Shown here in pieces: positions 8,522 to 17,119 of a stretch of 64,000 nucleotides of DNA (position 1 is its first letter; every line of letters begins with the position of its first letter). Position numbers and translations under genes: made by a program. Source of the DNA: Methylobacterium oryzihabitans (GTDB lineage: Bacteria > Pseudomonadota > Alphaproteobacteria > Rhizobiales > Beijerinckiaceae); assembly GCF_004004555.2 (NCBI RefSeq), contig NZ_SACP01000003.1, positions 186,001-250,000 on the forward strand, given 5' to 3'. The notes under the pieces were generated by a model that was given only the letters and a program-made list of their open reading frames with translations, ran no database searches and had not been told where the DNA came from.

Positions 8522-9265
8522 ATGCCGCACCCGTCCTCCCGCTGGCTCCTCGCCGTCCCGCTCGCGGCCGTCCTGGTCGGGCCGCGGGCCGCCGGTGCCG
8601 GGGAGACGCCGCGGGCGGTGGTCGAGCTGTTCACCAGCCAGGGCTGCGCCGCCTGCCCGGCGGCGGACCGTCTCGTCGGTGAACTGGCGCGCAACCCCGA
8701 CGTGATCGTGCTGAGCCTGCCGGTCACCTACTGGGACTATCTCGGCTGGAAGGATACGCTGGCCAGCCGTGCCTTCACCGAGCGCCAGCGCGCCTATGCC
8801 GGCATGCGCGGCGACCGTCAGGTCTACACGCCGCAGGCGGTGGTCAACGGCGCCGTCACGCTGGTCGGCTCCGACCGGGCCGCCCTGGAGCGCAGCATCC
8901 ACGATCCCGGCACCGCCGCCAGCCTGCCGGTGGCGATCCGCAGCGAGGTCGGCCCCGACAGCATCGCGATCGACATCGCGCCCTCGCCGGTTCCCGGACG
9001 GCGGGCGGAACTGTGGCTGCTGCCGGTCGCCCGCACCCGCGAGGTCGCCATCGTCCGCGGCGAGAACCGCGGCCGCACGATGGTCTACCGCAACGTCGTG
9101 CGCGGCATGCACCATGTCGGCCCGTGGTCCGGAGCGGCGGCGCATTACGAGGTGCCCCGCTCGCTCCTGCGCCCGGGCGAAGCGGATTCCTACGTCCTGG
9201 TGCTCCAGGCCGAGCATGGCGGCCCCGGGCGGATCCTCGGGGCGGCGAAGGGGCCGGGGCTGTAG
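8522..9265 (+). CDS. DUF1223 thioredoxin-fold exported protein
   Basis: This 247-residue protein has a signal peptide (cleavage near AAGAGE), then VVELFTSQGCAACPAAD with the CxxC pair Cys42/Cys45. The conserved LPVTYWDYLGWKD and RQVYTPQAVVNG blocks define the DUF1223 family. The fold is thioredoxin-like, and the CxxC suggests periplasmic redox or metal handling, but no function is established for the family as far as I know. It starts 6 nt after lpxXL and is probably read with it. Confidence 0.87.
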   Translation: MPHPSSRWLLAVPLAAVLVGPRAAGAGETPRAVVELFTSQGCAACPAADRLVGELARNPDVIVLSLPVTYWDYLGWKDTLASRAFTERQRAYAGMRGDRQVYTPQAVVNGAVTLVGSDRAALERSIHDPGTAASLPVAIRSEVGPDSIAIDIAPSPVPGRRAELWLLPVARTREVAIVRGENRGRTMVYRNVVRGMHHVGPWSGAAAHYEVPRSLLRPGEADSYVLVLQAEHGGPGRILGAAKGPGL

Positions 9266-9266
9266 C

Positions 9267-9527
9267 TCACGGCCTGCGCCCGACGGCCTTGAAGAAGGTG
9301 TAGCCGAAGCTGCCGTCCGGCTCCGCCGTGCGCAGCAGGGCCCGGATGCCCCGGTCGAAGGCGTCGGCGCCGATGAGGCCGGCGGCGATCGCCGGTTCGC
9401 GAATACCCGCCACCATCGCCACGAAGGTGCGGCGCACGAAGCCGTCGATCCAGTCCGGGCGTCCGGCATCGGCATAGGCGACGCGGGGCGTCACGGGGCC
9501 GAGTGCATGGGCGGGGCGGGTTGTCAT
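9267..9527 (-). pseudogene. C-terminal remnant of a SAM-dependent methyltransferase
   Basis: Only 86 residues remain. The tail ...AGLIGADAFDRGIRALLRTA and DGSFGYTFFKAVGRRP resembles the end of class I methyltransferases of the kind annotated as methyltransferase domain-containing proteins. The SAM-binding half is absent. The open frame begins exactly at the edge of repeat copy B (9526), so the upstream part was lost or replaced at that boundary. An ATG happens to exist at 9527, so a short peptide could be made, but a functional enzyme cannot. Convergent with the DUF1223 gene, one base from its stop. Confidence 0.55.
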
Positions 9528-9630
9528 ACGGTTTTCGGACGATCAGTTCCGAAAACCGTATCACCAGCCCGCGCGGCGACTGAGCGAAGCCGGTTTCTGC
9601 ATCGCGAAGGGATCAATCAGAAACCGTATC
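9526..9630. repeat. Dispersed intergenic repeat, copy B (most complete, two hairpins)
   Basis: Hairpin 1 is a perfect 14-bp stem, atacggttttcgga at 9526-9539 with tccgaaaaccgtat at 9548-9561, loop cgatcagt. It is followed by CACCAGCCCGCGCGGCG and TGAGCGAAGC. Hairpin 2 pairs cggtttctg (9591-9599) with cagaaaccg (9618-9626) around a gcatcgcgaagggatcaat loop. The stem sequence of hairpin 1 differs from copy A while pairing is kept. Confidence 0.82.
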
Positions 9631-9892
9631 ACGGCCTATCCGGGACATCGCCCAACGGCGCAGGTCGTCCGAGTGCGTGAAGCCCGCTTGAACGGCACGT
9701 GCCGGGGAAGCCGGCGAGAAACACCTTCCCCTGCGGCAGGCGCGACCTTAAGAGACACGATGCGTGGCTTCGTCTCGCGGCGAGGCAAGGCCGGCATTCG
9801 TGGCCTACACGGATTGAACTGTCGCATGTGCCTGGTTCTGCCGGAACGATGCCGCACGCTGTCCGCTCCTCGTCGAGATCGACCTCCAAGCG

Positions 9893-10471
9893 ATGCGTAT
9901 CCCGTCCCTGATCACCGCCTGCCTGCTGGCCGGAACGAGCCTGTCGGCCTGTCAGACGTCATCCACCAAGGGCACGGCACCCGTGCCGATCCGACAACCC
10001 GCCGAGATTCCGCCCGAAGCGCCGAAGCTGCCGCGCGACTACCGGCGCATCCTGGGTGAACGGCTTCTCGACGGGTTCATGGCCGACGGTGCGGGCCGCG
10101 CCGAGATCAGCGCCCCGTACTACGGCCGTACGCTCTTTGGATCGGAAGTGTCCGTCGTCGCACGCTTCCCGGTCCGGGCTGCTTACTCCGCGCGAGTGAA
10201 TCCCTTCATCAACCCGAACGGCCCCAATCGCATGCGGTGCATCGTGATGACGGGGAGTCAACTCTGGACGGAGACGAAGCGGATCACGCCCGCCATCGGT
10301 CAGGCCGGGCTCGCCGATACGGAAGAGTGCGGCGATGGGCTGGTCTATACGCCCTTCAAGGAGCTCGAACTCTATGCGGAGCGCATGAAGGTGTGCGGCG
10401 ACAAGGGCAAATCGGCCTGCCTGCCAACGCCCGACTTCATCCCCGGACAGCCGGTGACTCGATATTTCTGA
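9893..10471 (+). CDS. Hypothetical lipoprotein
   Basis: This 192-residue protein has a short signal sequence and a lipobox LSAC with Cys20 as the lipidation site, so it should be anchored in the periplasm. The mature part has several Cys residues (RMRCIV, EECGDG, KVCGDK, SACLP), suggesting disulfides, and ends GQPVTRYF. I do not recognise a named domain. G+C is somewhat lower than in the neighbours. It stands alone with its own terminator downstream. Confidence 0.7.
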   Translation: MRIPSLITACLLAGTSLSACQTSSTKGTAPVPIRQPAEIPPEAPKLPRDYRRILGERLLDGFMADGAGRAEISAPYYGRTLFGSEVSVVARFPVRAAYSARVNPFINPNGPNRMRCIVMTGSQLWTETKRITPAIGQAGLADTEECGDGLVYTPFKELELYAERMKVCGDKGKSACLPTPDFIPGQPVTRYF

Positions 10472-10480
10472 GCATAAGCG

Positions 10481-10516
10481 AAACGGCTCCTGGACCCTGG
10501 CGCCCGGGAGCCGTTT
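10481..10516 (+). terminator. Intrinsic terminator after the lipoprotein gene
   Basis: A 13-bp stem, aaacggctcctgg (10481-10493) with ccgggagccgttt (10504-10516), has one G-U pair and a 10-nt loop. A-rich 5' and T-rich 3' stem ends allow function in either direction. It lies 9 nt past the stop of the lipoprotein gene. Confidence 0.75.
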
Positions 10517-10786
10517 CTACAGTGGTGTGTGACCGGTGCGAACCCGGCTTCTCTCCCTGGCGAACCGACTCGCCGGACGTCGCTGGCCTCCACCGGTCCG
10601 CGACCACTGGGCGCCGAAGCCGACCGCGCCTATGCCGGACGGGTCGTGGCTGTGACGGGAAATCCCCGCTCCGAGACGACCCGCAGCGCCTCGATCCCCG
10701 GCACGCCCGTCGGCAAGACCTCGGCCCGGTGGCTGCCGGACCGCCCGCGGGTCATCGACGCGTCCTCGGCCGTGGCGTTCGTGCCG
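10517..10786. other. Intergenic region between convergent genes
   Basis: 270 bp between the terminator and the stop of the M29 peptidase. A 41-codon leftward frame starting near 10750 shows no recognisable family and no clear ribosome site. Nothing else is supported. Confidence 0.4.
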
Positions 10787-12025
10787 TCAATCCACCCACT
10801 CGCCCCGGCGCATCACCGGCTCGACGGTGCCGTCGAGGGAGACGCCGTCGACATCGACCTCGGCCGAGCCGATCATCCAGTCGATGTGGATGAGGCTGCG
10901 GTTGGCGCCGCGGGCGGTCAGGTCGTCCTCGCCGAAGTCGATGCCGCCATTGCGGAAGCACTTGCTGTAGGCCTGGCCCAGCGCGATGTGGCTCGCCGCG
11001 TTCTCGTCGTAGAGGGTGTTGAAGAACAAGAGCCCCGAGGCCGAGATCGGCGAGGAGGCCGGCACCAGCGCGACCTCGCCGAGGCGGCGGGCGCCCTCGT
11101 CGGTGTCGAGCACCTTGGCGAGCACGTCGCCGCCGGTGCGGGCCTTCGCCTCGACGATGCGGCCCTCCGCGAACCGCACGGCGATGTCCTCGATCAGGGT
11201 GCCCTGGTAGGATAGGGGCTTGGTCGCCGACACCGTGCCCTCGACCCGCAGGCGGTGGGGGGTGGTGAACACCTCCTCGGTCGGGATGTTGGCGTTGCAG
11301 ACGATGCCGTTGCGGGCGGTCGTCGCGCCGCCGCACCATTCGTGGTCGTCGGCCAGCCCGACCGTCAGGTCGGTGCCCGGGCCGCGGAAGCGCAGGGCGG
11401 CGAAGCGGTGGCCGTTCAGCACCTCGGTCCGGCGCTGGAGCGCCCGGTTGTGCGCCGCCCAGGCGCCGACCGGATCCTCGCCCTCGATCCGCGAGGCGGC
11501 GAAGATCGCGTTCCACAGCCGGGCCACCGCCTCGTCCGGCGGCCGATCCGGGAAGACGGTGCGGGCCCAGGCCGGGGTGGCGGCCGAGACGATGGTCCAG
11601 TTGGTCGAGAAGTTGGCGATCAGTTCGAGCGCCGGCTGGTAGGCCCGGGAGCGGGCGCGGTTGGCCCGCGCCACCTTCTCGGTGTCCTGCCCGGCGAGCA
11701 GCGACGGGTCGTCGCCCGCGATGGCCAGCCGCGCGGCGCCGTTCCGGAACGCCTTGGCCATGCCCTCGTAGAGCCAGCCGGCGGCGGTGTCGAACGCCGC
11801 GTCGGGGGCGTGGGCGAAGCGCGCGAGGGTGGAGGCGTCGTCGCCGACGAGGGTCGTCACCAGGGAGGCGCCGGCCTTGTAGGCCTCGGCGGTGATGCAG
11901 CGGGCGAGCGGCAGCGCCTCGAGCGGTGCCGTCATCACCAGTTCTTGCCCCGGCCTCAGCCCGAGGCCGACCCGCACCGCCACCTCGGCGAGACGGTCGA
12001 GGCGAGGATCGTGGCTGGACGACAT
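10787..12025 (-). CDS. Aminopeptidase, M29 family
   Basis: This is a 412-residue metallo-aminopeptidase of the AmpS/PepS/AmpT group, with the usual length for the family. Metal-binding regions visible in order are PTEEVFTTPHRLRVEGTVS (Glu pair and His), SHIALGQAYSK (His/Tyr region) and SLIHIDWMIGS (His-x-Asp). It cleaves N-terminal residues from peptides in the cytosol using a two-metal centre. The ATG at 12025 has GAAGGAGA just upstream as a strong ribosome site. It lies 38 nt after the DUF2218 gene and is the last gene of a leftward operon. Confidence 0.88.
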   Translation of the reverse strand: MSSSHDPRLDRLAEVAVRVGLGLRPGQELVMTAPLEALPLARCITAEAYKAGASLVTTLVGDDASTLARFAHAPDAAFDTAAGWLYEGMAKAFRNGAARLAIAGDDPSLLAGQDTEKVARANRARSRAYQPALELIANFSTNWTIVSAATPAWARTVFPDRPPDEAVARLWNAIFAASRIEGEDPVGAWAAHNRALQRRTEVLNGHRFAALRFRGPGTDLTVGLADDHEWCGGATTARNGIVCNANIPTEEVFTTPHRLRVEGTVSATKPLSYQGTLIEDIAVRFAEGRIVEAKARTGGDVLAKVLDTDEGARRLGEVALVPASSPISASGLLFFNTLYDENAASHIALGQAYSKCFRNGGIDFGEDDLTARGANRSLIHIDWMIGSAEVDVDGVSLDGTVEPVMRRGEWVD

Positions 12026-12063
12026 GCACTCATCTCCTTCGGCTGAACTGCCGTGATGCCCGG

Positions 12064-12375
12064 TCACACCACCCGCGTCCAGGCGATGCCGCCGAGATCC
12101 TCCCGGAACGCGAAGCGGGCGAGGTGCTCGGCGACCACGCCCTGCATCCGGGTCAGCGTCTCCAAGTCGGGGGCCGAGACCCGGAGCGTCAGCCCGTCCG
12201 GATCGGCCTCGAACGCCGCCGCCCGCCCGTCGCCGAACGGCACCGTGCCGCGCTCCGGCGAGAACGCGGTCTCGGGGAACTTGTGGCTCCAGTGCTTGCA
12301 GAGCTGGGTGAGGTAGCGGCTGGCATTCGGGGTCTCGACCCGGGCCTCCGAGGTCAGGGTGACGGGATCGCTCAT
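12064..12375 (-). CDS. DUF2218 domain-containing protein
   Basis: This 103-residue protein begins with SEARVETPNASRYLTQLCKHWSHKF, the signature of DUF2218. It contains an aspartate- and leucine-rich middle (DPDGLTLRVSAPDLETL) and ends FREDLGGIAWTRV. DUF2218 proteins are often encoded beside siderophore or metal-oxidoreductase genes, but no activity is established. Its ATG overlaps the stop of the molybdo-oxidase gene (ATGA), so the two are co-translated and may work together. Confidence 0.85.
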   Translation of the reverse strand: MSDPVTLTSEARVETPNASRYLTQLCKHWSHKFPETAFSPERGTVPFGDGRAAAFEADPDGLTLRVSAPDLETLTRMQGVVAEHLARFAFREDLGGIAWTRVV

Positions 12376-14735
12376 GCGGCCTCCTGGGTGCCCGCCTCCT
12401 GCAACGCCGACCAGATCGCCAGCGGCGTCGCCGGCATGTTGAGGTGGGCGATGCCGCGCGGGCGTAGCGCATCGACGAGGGCGTTCATCACCGCCGGCAG
12501 CGAGCCGGCGCAGCCGGCCTCGCCGCAGCCCTTGACGCCGAGCGGGTTGGTGGTCGCCGGGACCGGGTGGCTGGCGAAGCCGACGCTCGGGGAATCGGAG
12601 GCCCGCGGCAGGCAGTAATCCATGAACGAGCCGGTCACGAGCTGGCCCTGCTCGTCGTAGGCGGTGCGCTCCATGAGCGCCTGCCCGATACCCTGGACGA
12701 CGCCGCCGTGGATCTGGCCCTCGACCAGCATCGGGTTCACCACCGTGCCGAAATCGTTGACCGAGGTGTAGCGCACCACCGCGGCGACGCCGGTCTCGGG
12801 ATCGACCTCGACCTCGGCGACGTGGCAGCCGTTCGGGAAGGCCGAGGGCGACTCCTTGTGGATGTGGGCGACGTCGAGGCTCCGCGGCGCCGCCGGGTCG
12901 GGCAGGCCGGCGCGCACCCGGGCGGCGAGGTCGATGAGGGCGATGCCGCGGTCGGTGCCGGCGATGACGAAGCGGCCGTCGCGGAACTCGATGTCGCCGG
13001 GCCCGGCCTCCAGCACCGAGGCGGCGGCCTCGCGGCCCTTCTCGATCACAAGGTCGCCGGCCTCGACGATCGCCGCGCCGCTCGCCATCAGCGACTTCGA
13101 GCCGCCCGTGCCGCCGCCGGCGATGAGCTGGTCGCTGTCGCCCTGGAGCAGCCGGATCCGGTCGACGGGGATGCCGAGACGGTCGTGCAGCACCTGGGCG
13201 AACGGGGTGGCGTGGCCCTGGCCGTAATCGAGGGTGCCGGTGAGGATCGTCACCGTGCCGTCCTCCTCGAAGCGGATGCCGCCCATCTCGTTGGTCGGCG
13301 GCGCGGTGATCTCGAGATAGTCGCCGATGCCGATGCCGCGCAGCTTGCCCGCCGCCTCGCTCTCGGCCCGGCGGGCGGAGAACCCGTCCCAGTCGGCGGC
13401 GGCGAGCGCCCGGTCGAGGACCGCCGGGAAGTCGCCGCTGTCGTAGGTCATGCCCGAGGGAGCCCGGTACGGCATGTCCTCGGGCCGGATGTGGTTGAGC
13501 CGCCGCAGGGCGACCCGGTCGCGGCCGGTCTCGGCGGCAGCGGTGTCGATCAGGCGCTCGATGAAGTAGTTGCCCTCCGGCCGGCCGGCGCCGCGATAGG
13601 CGCCGATCGGCGTGGTGTTGGTGAACAGGCAGGCGATCGCCACGTCATAGACCGGGGTGCGGTACACCCCGACCATGTTGCGGGCGATGTTGATGGTCTG
13701 GAACAGCGGCGAGAGCGGGTTGAGGTAGCCGCCCATGTTGGCGACGCCCCGGAGCCGGTAGGCGAGGAAGCGCCCTTCGGCGTCGAGGGCGAGTTCGGCA
13801 TCGACCGCGACGTCGCGGCCGTGATGGTCGGAGAGGAAGCTCTCGGAGCGCTGGTCGGTCCACCTCACCGGCCGCCCGAGCACCTTCGCGGCGTGCAGGA
13901 GAGGCAGGTATTCCGGATAGACCGGCGCCTTCATGCCGAACGAGCCGCCGACATGGCCGGTGAGCACCCGCACCTGCTCGCGCGGCAGCTTCAGCACCCC
14001 GTCGGCGAGGCCGTTGCGCAGGCCGAACACGCCCTGCGAGCCGACATGCAGGGTGAAGCGCCCGCTCTCGGCCTCGTGCACGCCGATCGCGGCGCGCGGC
14101 TCCATCGGGTTGATGACGAGGCGGTTGTTGATGAGCGGCAGCCGGGTGACGTGGGCGGCCCCGGCGAAGGCCGCCTCGGTCGCGGCGGCGTCGCCGGTGC
14201 GGAAATCGAGGGCGAGGTTGCCCGGCACGTCGTCGTAGAGCAGCGGCGCGCCCTCGGCGGCGGCTTCTTCCGGCGTCGTCACCACCGGCAGGTCGGTGAT
14301 GGCGAGCACCACCGCCTCGGCGGCGTCGCGGGCCCCGGCCAGGGTCTCGGCGACGACCAGCGCCACTGGCTCGCCGACGTAGCGCACCTTGCCGGTGGCG
14401 AGGGAGGGCTGGGCCGGCTTGCGCATGTCGCTGCCGTCCTGGTTCTTGAACGGCAGCCCGTTGCCGATCCCGCCGTAGCCGTCGAGGTCGGCGGCCGTCA
14501 GCACCGCCAGCACGCCCGGCAGCGCGAGCGCCGCCTCGGCGTCGATCCCGTCGAGGATCCCGTGGGCGACCGGGCTTCGCACGAACACGCCGTAGACCTG
14601 CCCGTCGAGGGCGAGGTCGTCGGTGTAGCGCCCCTCGCCGCGCACCAGCACCGGATCCTCGGCGCGGGGCACCGGCTGCCCAATGCCGAATTTCTGCGGG
14701 GAGGCGAAGTCGCGGGCGTCGGGACGGGCGTTCAT
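12372..14735 (-). CDS. Xanthine dehydrogenase-family molybdopterin-binding large subunit (CoxL form II-like)
   Basis: This is a 787-residue catalytic subunit of the aldehyde oxidase/CO dehydrogenase family. Visible marks are the N-terminal GEGRYTDD domain, the molybdopterin-contact loop GHVGGSFGMK, AYRGAGRPEG (the form II CoxL-like version, not the AYXCSFR of true CO dehydrogenase), QGHATPFAQVL and the catalytic glutamate in KGCGEAGCAGS. It hydroxylates an aldehyde or heterocycle; the substrate is unknown. No CoxM (FAD) or CoxS (2Fe-2S) gene lies next to it, so partners must be elsewhere. It is followed by DUF2218 with a 4-nt overlap and preceded by an FAD-linked oxidase 91 bp upstream. Confidence 0.9.
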   Translation of the reverse strand: MNARPDARDFASPQKFGIGQPVPRAEDPVLVRGEGRYTDDLALDGQVYGVFVRSPVAHGILDGIDAEAALALPGVLAVLTAADLDGYGGIGNGLPFKNQDGSDMRKPAQPSLATGKVRYVGEPVALVVAETLAGARDAAEAVVLAITDLPVVTTPEEAAAEGAPLLYDDVPGNLALDFRTGDAAATEAAFAGAAHVTRLPLINNRLVINPMEPRAAIGVHEAESGRFTLHVGSQGVFGLRNGLADGVLKLPREQVRVLTGHVGGSFGMKAPVYPEYLPLLHAAKVLGRPVRWTDQRSESFLSDHHGRDVAVDAELALDAEGRFLAYRLRGVANMGGYLNPLSPLFQTINIARNMVGVYRTPVYDVAIACLFTNTTPIGAYRGAGRPEGNYFIERLIDTAAAETGRDRVALRRLNHIRPEDMPYRAPSGMTYDSGDFPAVLDRALAAADWDGFSARRAESEAAGKLRGIGIGDYLEITAPPTNEMGGIRFEEDGTVTILTGTLDYGQGHATPFAQVLHDRLGIPVDRIRLLQGDSDQLIAGGGTGGSKSLMASGAAIVEAGDLVIEKGREAAASVLEAGPGDIEFRDGRFVIAGTDRGIALIDLAARVRAGLPDPAAPRSLDVAHIHKESPSAFPNGCHVAEVEVDPETGVAAVVRYTSVNDFGTVVNPMLVEGQIHGGVVQGIGQALMERTAYDEQGQLVTGSFMDYCLPRASDSPSVGFASHPVPATTNPLGVKGCGEAGCAGSLPAVMNALVDALRPRGIAHLNMPATPLAIWSALQEAGTQEAA

Positions 14736-14826
14736 GCCGGGCTCTCCGGGAGAGGATGCCGCTTCCAGCTAGCGATCCGCGAAAATCCTGCAACCCGCCC
14801 GCGGGCGGGGCTGACCGGCTTCGCCG

Positions 14827-16290
14827 TCAGGTCTGACCGTGGGGAAAAGGCGCCGGAACCTCGTCGCGGGGTGCAAGAATCTTGCCCGGGTCGACAAGAA
14901 CCTTGCCCGGGTTGAGGAGGCCCTGCGGATCGAGCGCCTGCTTGAGCCGCCGCATCAGGTCGAGGGCGACCGGGTCCTTGTAGCGCGAGAGCTCGTCGCG
15001 CTTGATCATCCCGACCCCGTGCTCGGCGGCGATCGAGCCGTCGAAGGCGTGGACGATGTCGTGGACGATGCGGTTGAAGCGCGGCCACAGGGCCAGGAAC
15101 TCCGCCTTGTCCATCCCGACCGGCTGGGTGAGGTTGAAGTGGATGTTGCCGTCGCCGAGATGGCCGAAGGCGCAGACCCGCACCCCCGGCAGGTCGGCCT
15201 CGCAGGCGGCGGTGGCGCGCTCCAGGAACTCGGCGACCCGCGAGACCGGCACCGCGACGTCGTGCTTGATCGAGCCGCCCTCGTGGCGCTGGACCTCGGA
15301 CAGGCTCTCGCGCAGCGACCACAGGGCGGCCGCCTGGGCGGCGCTCGCCGCGATCGTCGCGTCCTCGGCGAGGTCCGCCTCCAGGGCGGAGGCGAGCATC
15401 GCCTCCAACTCGGCCGGCGCGTCGGGGCCGGCGGAGGAGAGTTCGACCAGCGCGTAGCCGGCATGCTCCCCGGCAAGCGGACGGCGGGCGCCGGCGGCGT
15501 GGCGCAGCACGATCTCCAGCCCGAAGCGCGGCACGTACTCGAAGGCGGTGAGCCGCCCGCCGGCGCGCTCGCGCAGGTGCGAGAACAGCTCCAGGGCGGC
15601 ATGCGGCGAGGCGAGGCCGAGCCACGCCGTCGCCGTCGAGGCCGGGCGCGGAAACAGCTTCAGCACCGCCGCCGTGATGATGCCGAGCGTCCCTTCCGAG
15701 CCGATGAACAGATTCCGCAGGTCGTAGCCGGTATTGTCCTTGCGCAGGCCCTTGAGCCCGCTCCAGACCTGCCCGTCGGCGAGCACGACTTCGAGGCCGA
15801 GCACGAGTTCGCGGGCGTTGCCGTAGGCGAGCACCGCGGTGCCGCCGGCATTGGTCGCGAGGTTGCCGCCGATGCGGCACGAGCCTTCCGAGGCCAGCGA
15901 GAGCGGAAACAGCAGCCCGGCCCGCTCGGCCTCCTCCTGGACGCGGGCGAGGATGCAGCCGGCCTCGACCGTGAGCGTCGCGTTCAGCGGATCGACCGCC
16001 CTCACCCGGTCGAGGCGGGCGAGTGACAGGACGATTCCGCCCTGCGGCACCCCGCCGCCGACGAGGCCGGTATTGCCGCCCTGGGCCACCACCGGCACGC
16101 CGGCCGCCGCGCAGGCCCGCACCGCGAAGGCGACCTCCCCGGTGTCGCGCGGGCGCAGCACCGCGAGCGCCCGGCCCTGGTAGAGCCCGCGGGTCTCGGC
16201 GAGGTGGGTCGCCATCGCGTCCGGTGCGGTGAGGACCTGGGCCGGCCCGAGGCGGGCCGCGAGGGTGTCGAGGAGGGCGCTGGGCGTCAT
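14827..16290 (-). CDS. FAD-binding oxidase, GlcD/D-lactate dehydrogenase type
   Basis: This 487-residue flavoprotein has a PCMH-type FAD domain: QGGNTGLVGGGVP, SEGSCRIGGNLATNAGG and GLRKDNTGYDLRNLFIGSEGTLGIIT. The C-terminal FAD_oxidase_C domain carries FGHLGDGNIHFN and EHGVGMIKRDEL. It oxidises 2-hydroxy acids such as glycolate, D-lactate or D-2-hydroxyglutarate. Met at 16290 is preferred over one at 16332, because residues before it are Pro/Arg-rich and not family-like. It is the first gene of the leftward operon and diverges from the FAH-family gene. Confidence 0.9.
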   Translation of the reverse strand: MTPSALLDTLAARLGPAQVLTAPDAMATHLAETRGLYQGRALAVLRPRDTGEVAFAVRACAAAGVPVVAQGGNTGLVGGGVPQGGIVLSLARLDRVRAVDPLNATLTVEAGCILARVQEEAERAGLLFPLSLASEGSCRIGGNLATNAGGTAVLAYGNARELVLGLEVVLADGQVWSGLKGLRKDNTGYDLRNLFIGSEGTLGIITAAVLKLFPRPASTATAWLGLASPHAALELFSHLRERAGGRLTAFEYVPRFGLEIVLRHAAGARRPLAGEHAGYALVELSSAGPDAPAELEAMLASALEADLAEDATIAASAAQAAALWSLRESLSEVQRHEGGSIKHDVAVPVSRVAEFLERATAACEADLPGVRVCAFGHLGDGNIHFNLTQPVGMDKAEFLALWPRFNRIVHDIVHAFDGSIAAEHGVGMIKRDELSRYKDPVALDLMRRLKQALDPQGLLNPGKVLVDPGKILAPRDEVPAPFPHGQT

Positions 16291-16414
16291 GGCTGCAGGG
16301 CGGCGGCAGGATTGCGGGCACCGTGGCGGCACCGGGATAGCGCCGGGCGGGGAGGGCCTCTAGATAGCCCTCGGGCCCCGCTTTCCCAAGGCGGCGCAAC
16401 GTCCTGAGGCGTCC

Positions 16415-17113
16415 ATGCTCTCCGTGATCCCCAACCCGCCGCGCACCACGCTTCCGATCCGCGGCACCGAGGACCTGTTTCCGGTGCGGCGGGTCTACTG
16501 CGTCGGGCGCAACTTCGCCGCCCACGCCCGCGAGATGGGCGCCGACCCGACCCGCGAGCCGCCGTTCTTCTTCATGAAGCCCGCCGACGCGCTGCAAGTG
16601 GTGCCGGACGGCGAGACGGTCGATCATCCCTATCCGCCGAAGACCGCGAACTATCACCACGAGGTCGAGCTGGTGGTCGCCCTCGGCCAGGGCGGCCGCG
16701 ACATCCCGGTCGAGAGCGCCCTCGACCACGTCTTCGGCTACGCCGTCGGCCTCGACATGACCCGGCGCGACCTCCAGGACGACGCCAAGGCGCTGCGGCG
16801 GTCGTGGGAACTCGGCAAGGCGGCGGACCTCTCGGGCCCGGTCGGCGTCCTGCGTCGCGCCGCCGAGATCGGCCACCCGGACAAGGGCGCCATCACCCTG
16901 TCGGTCGACGGCGCCCTGCGCCAGAAGGGCGACCTGTCCGACATGATCTGGTCGGTGGCCGAGCAGATCGCCTACCTGTCGACCTACTTCGCCCTGGAGC
17001 CGGGCGACGTGATCTTCGCCGGGACGCCGGAGGGCGTCGGCGCCGTCGCGCGCGGCCAGACCATGGTCGGGGCGATCGAGGGCGTCGGCGAGATCCGCCT
17101 GACGGTGGTCTGA
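16415..17113 (+). CDS. Fumarylacetoacetate hydrolase family protein
   Basis: This 232-residue single-domain FAH-fold protein has VYCVGRNFAAHAREMG at the start, FFFMKPADAL, the metal-binding HHEVELVVALG (Glu-x-Glu) and the closing GDVIFAGTPEGVGAV. The family includes acylpyruvases, oxaloacetate decarboxylases and isomerases of aromatic catabolism. The short form with KPADALQV is closest to fumarylpyruvate hydrolase or acylpyruvase. The Nudix gene follows 6 nt later, so they form an operon. Confidence 0.87.
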   Translation: MLSVIPNPPRTTLPIRGTEDLFPVRRVYCVGRNFAAHAREMGADPTREPPFFFMKPADALQVVPDGETVDHPYPPKTANYHHEVELVVALGQGGRDIPVESALDHVFGYAVGLDMTRRDLQDDAKALRRSWELGKAADLSGPVGVLRRAAEIGHPDKGAITLSVDGALRQKGDLSDMIWSVAEQIAYLSTYFALEPGDVIFAGTPEGVGAVARGQTMVGAIEGVGEIRLTVV

Positions 17114-17119
17114 GGCGCC

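Noticed and set aside
6353..9475. 1040-codon open frame on the minus strand opposite adh, lpxXL and the DUF1223 gene
   Set aside because: Arg/Gly/Ala/His-rich with no domains; it is the antisense shadow of GC-rich codons of three well-supported plus-strand genes.
12372..14735. Aerobic carbon monoxide dehydrogenase large subunit
   Set aside because: The active-site loop is AYRGAGR, not the Cys-containing AYXCSFR of true CO dehydrogenase, and coxM/coxS are absent.
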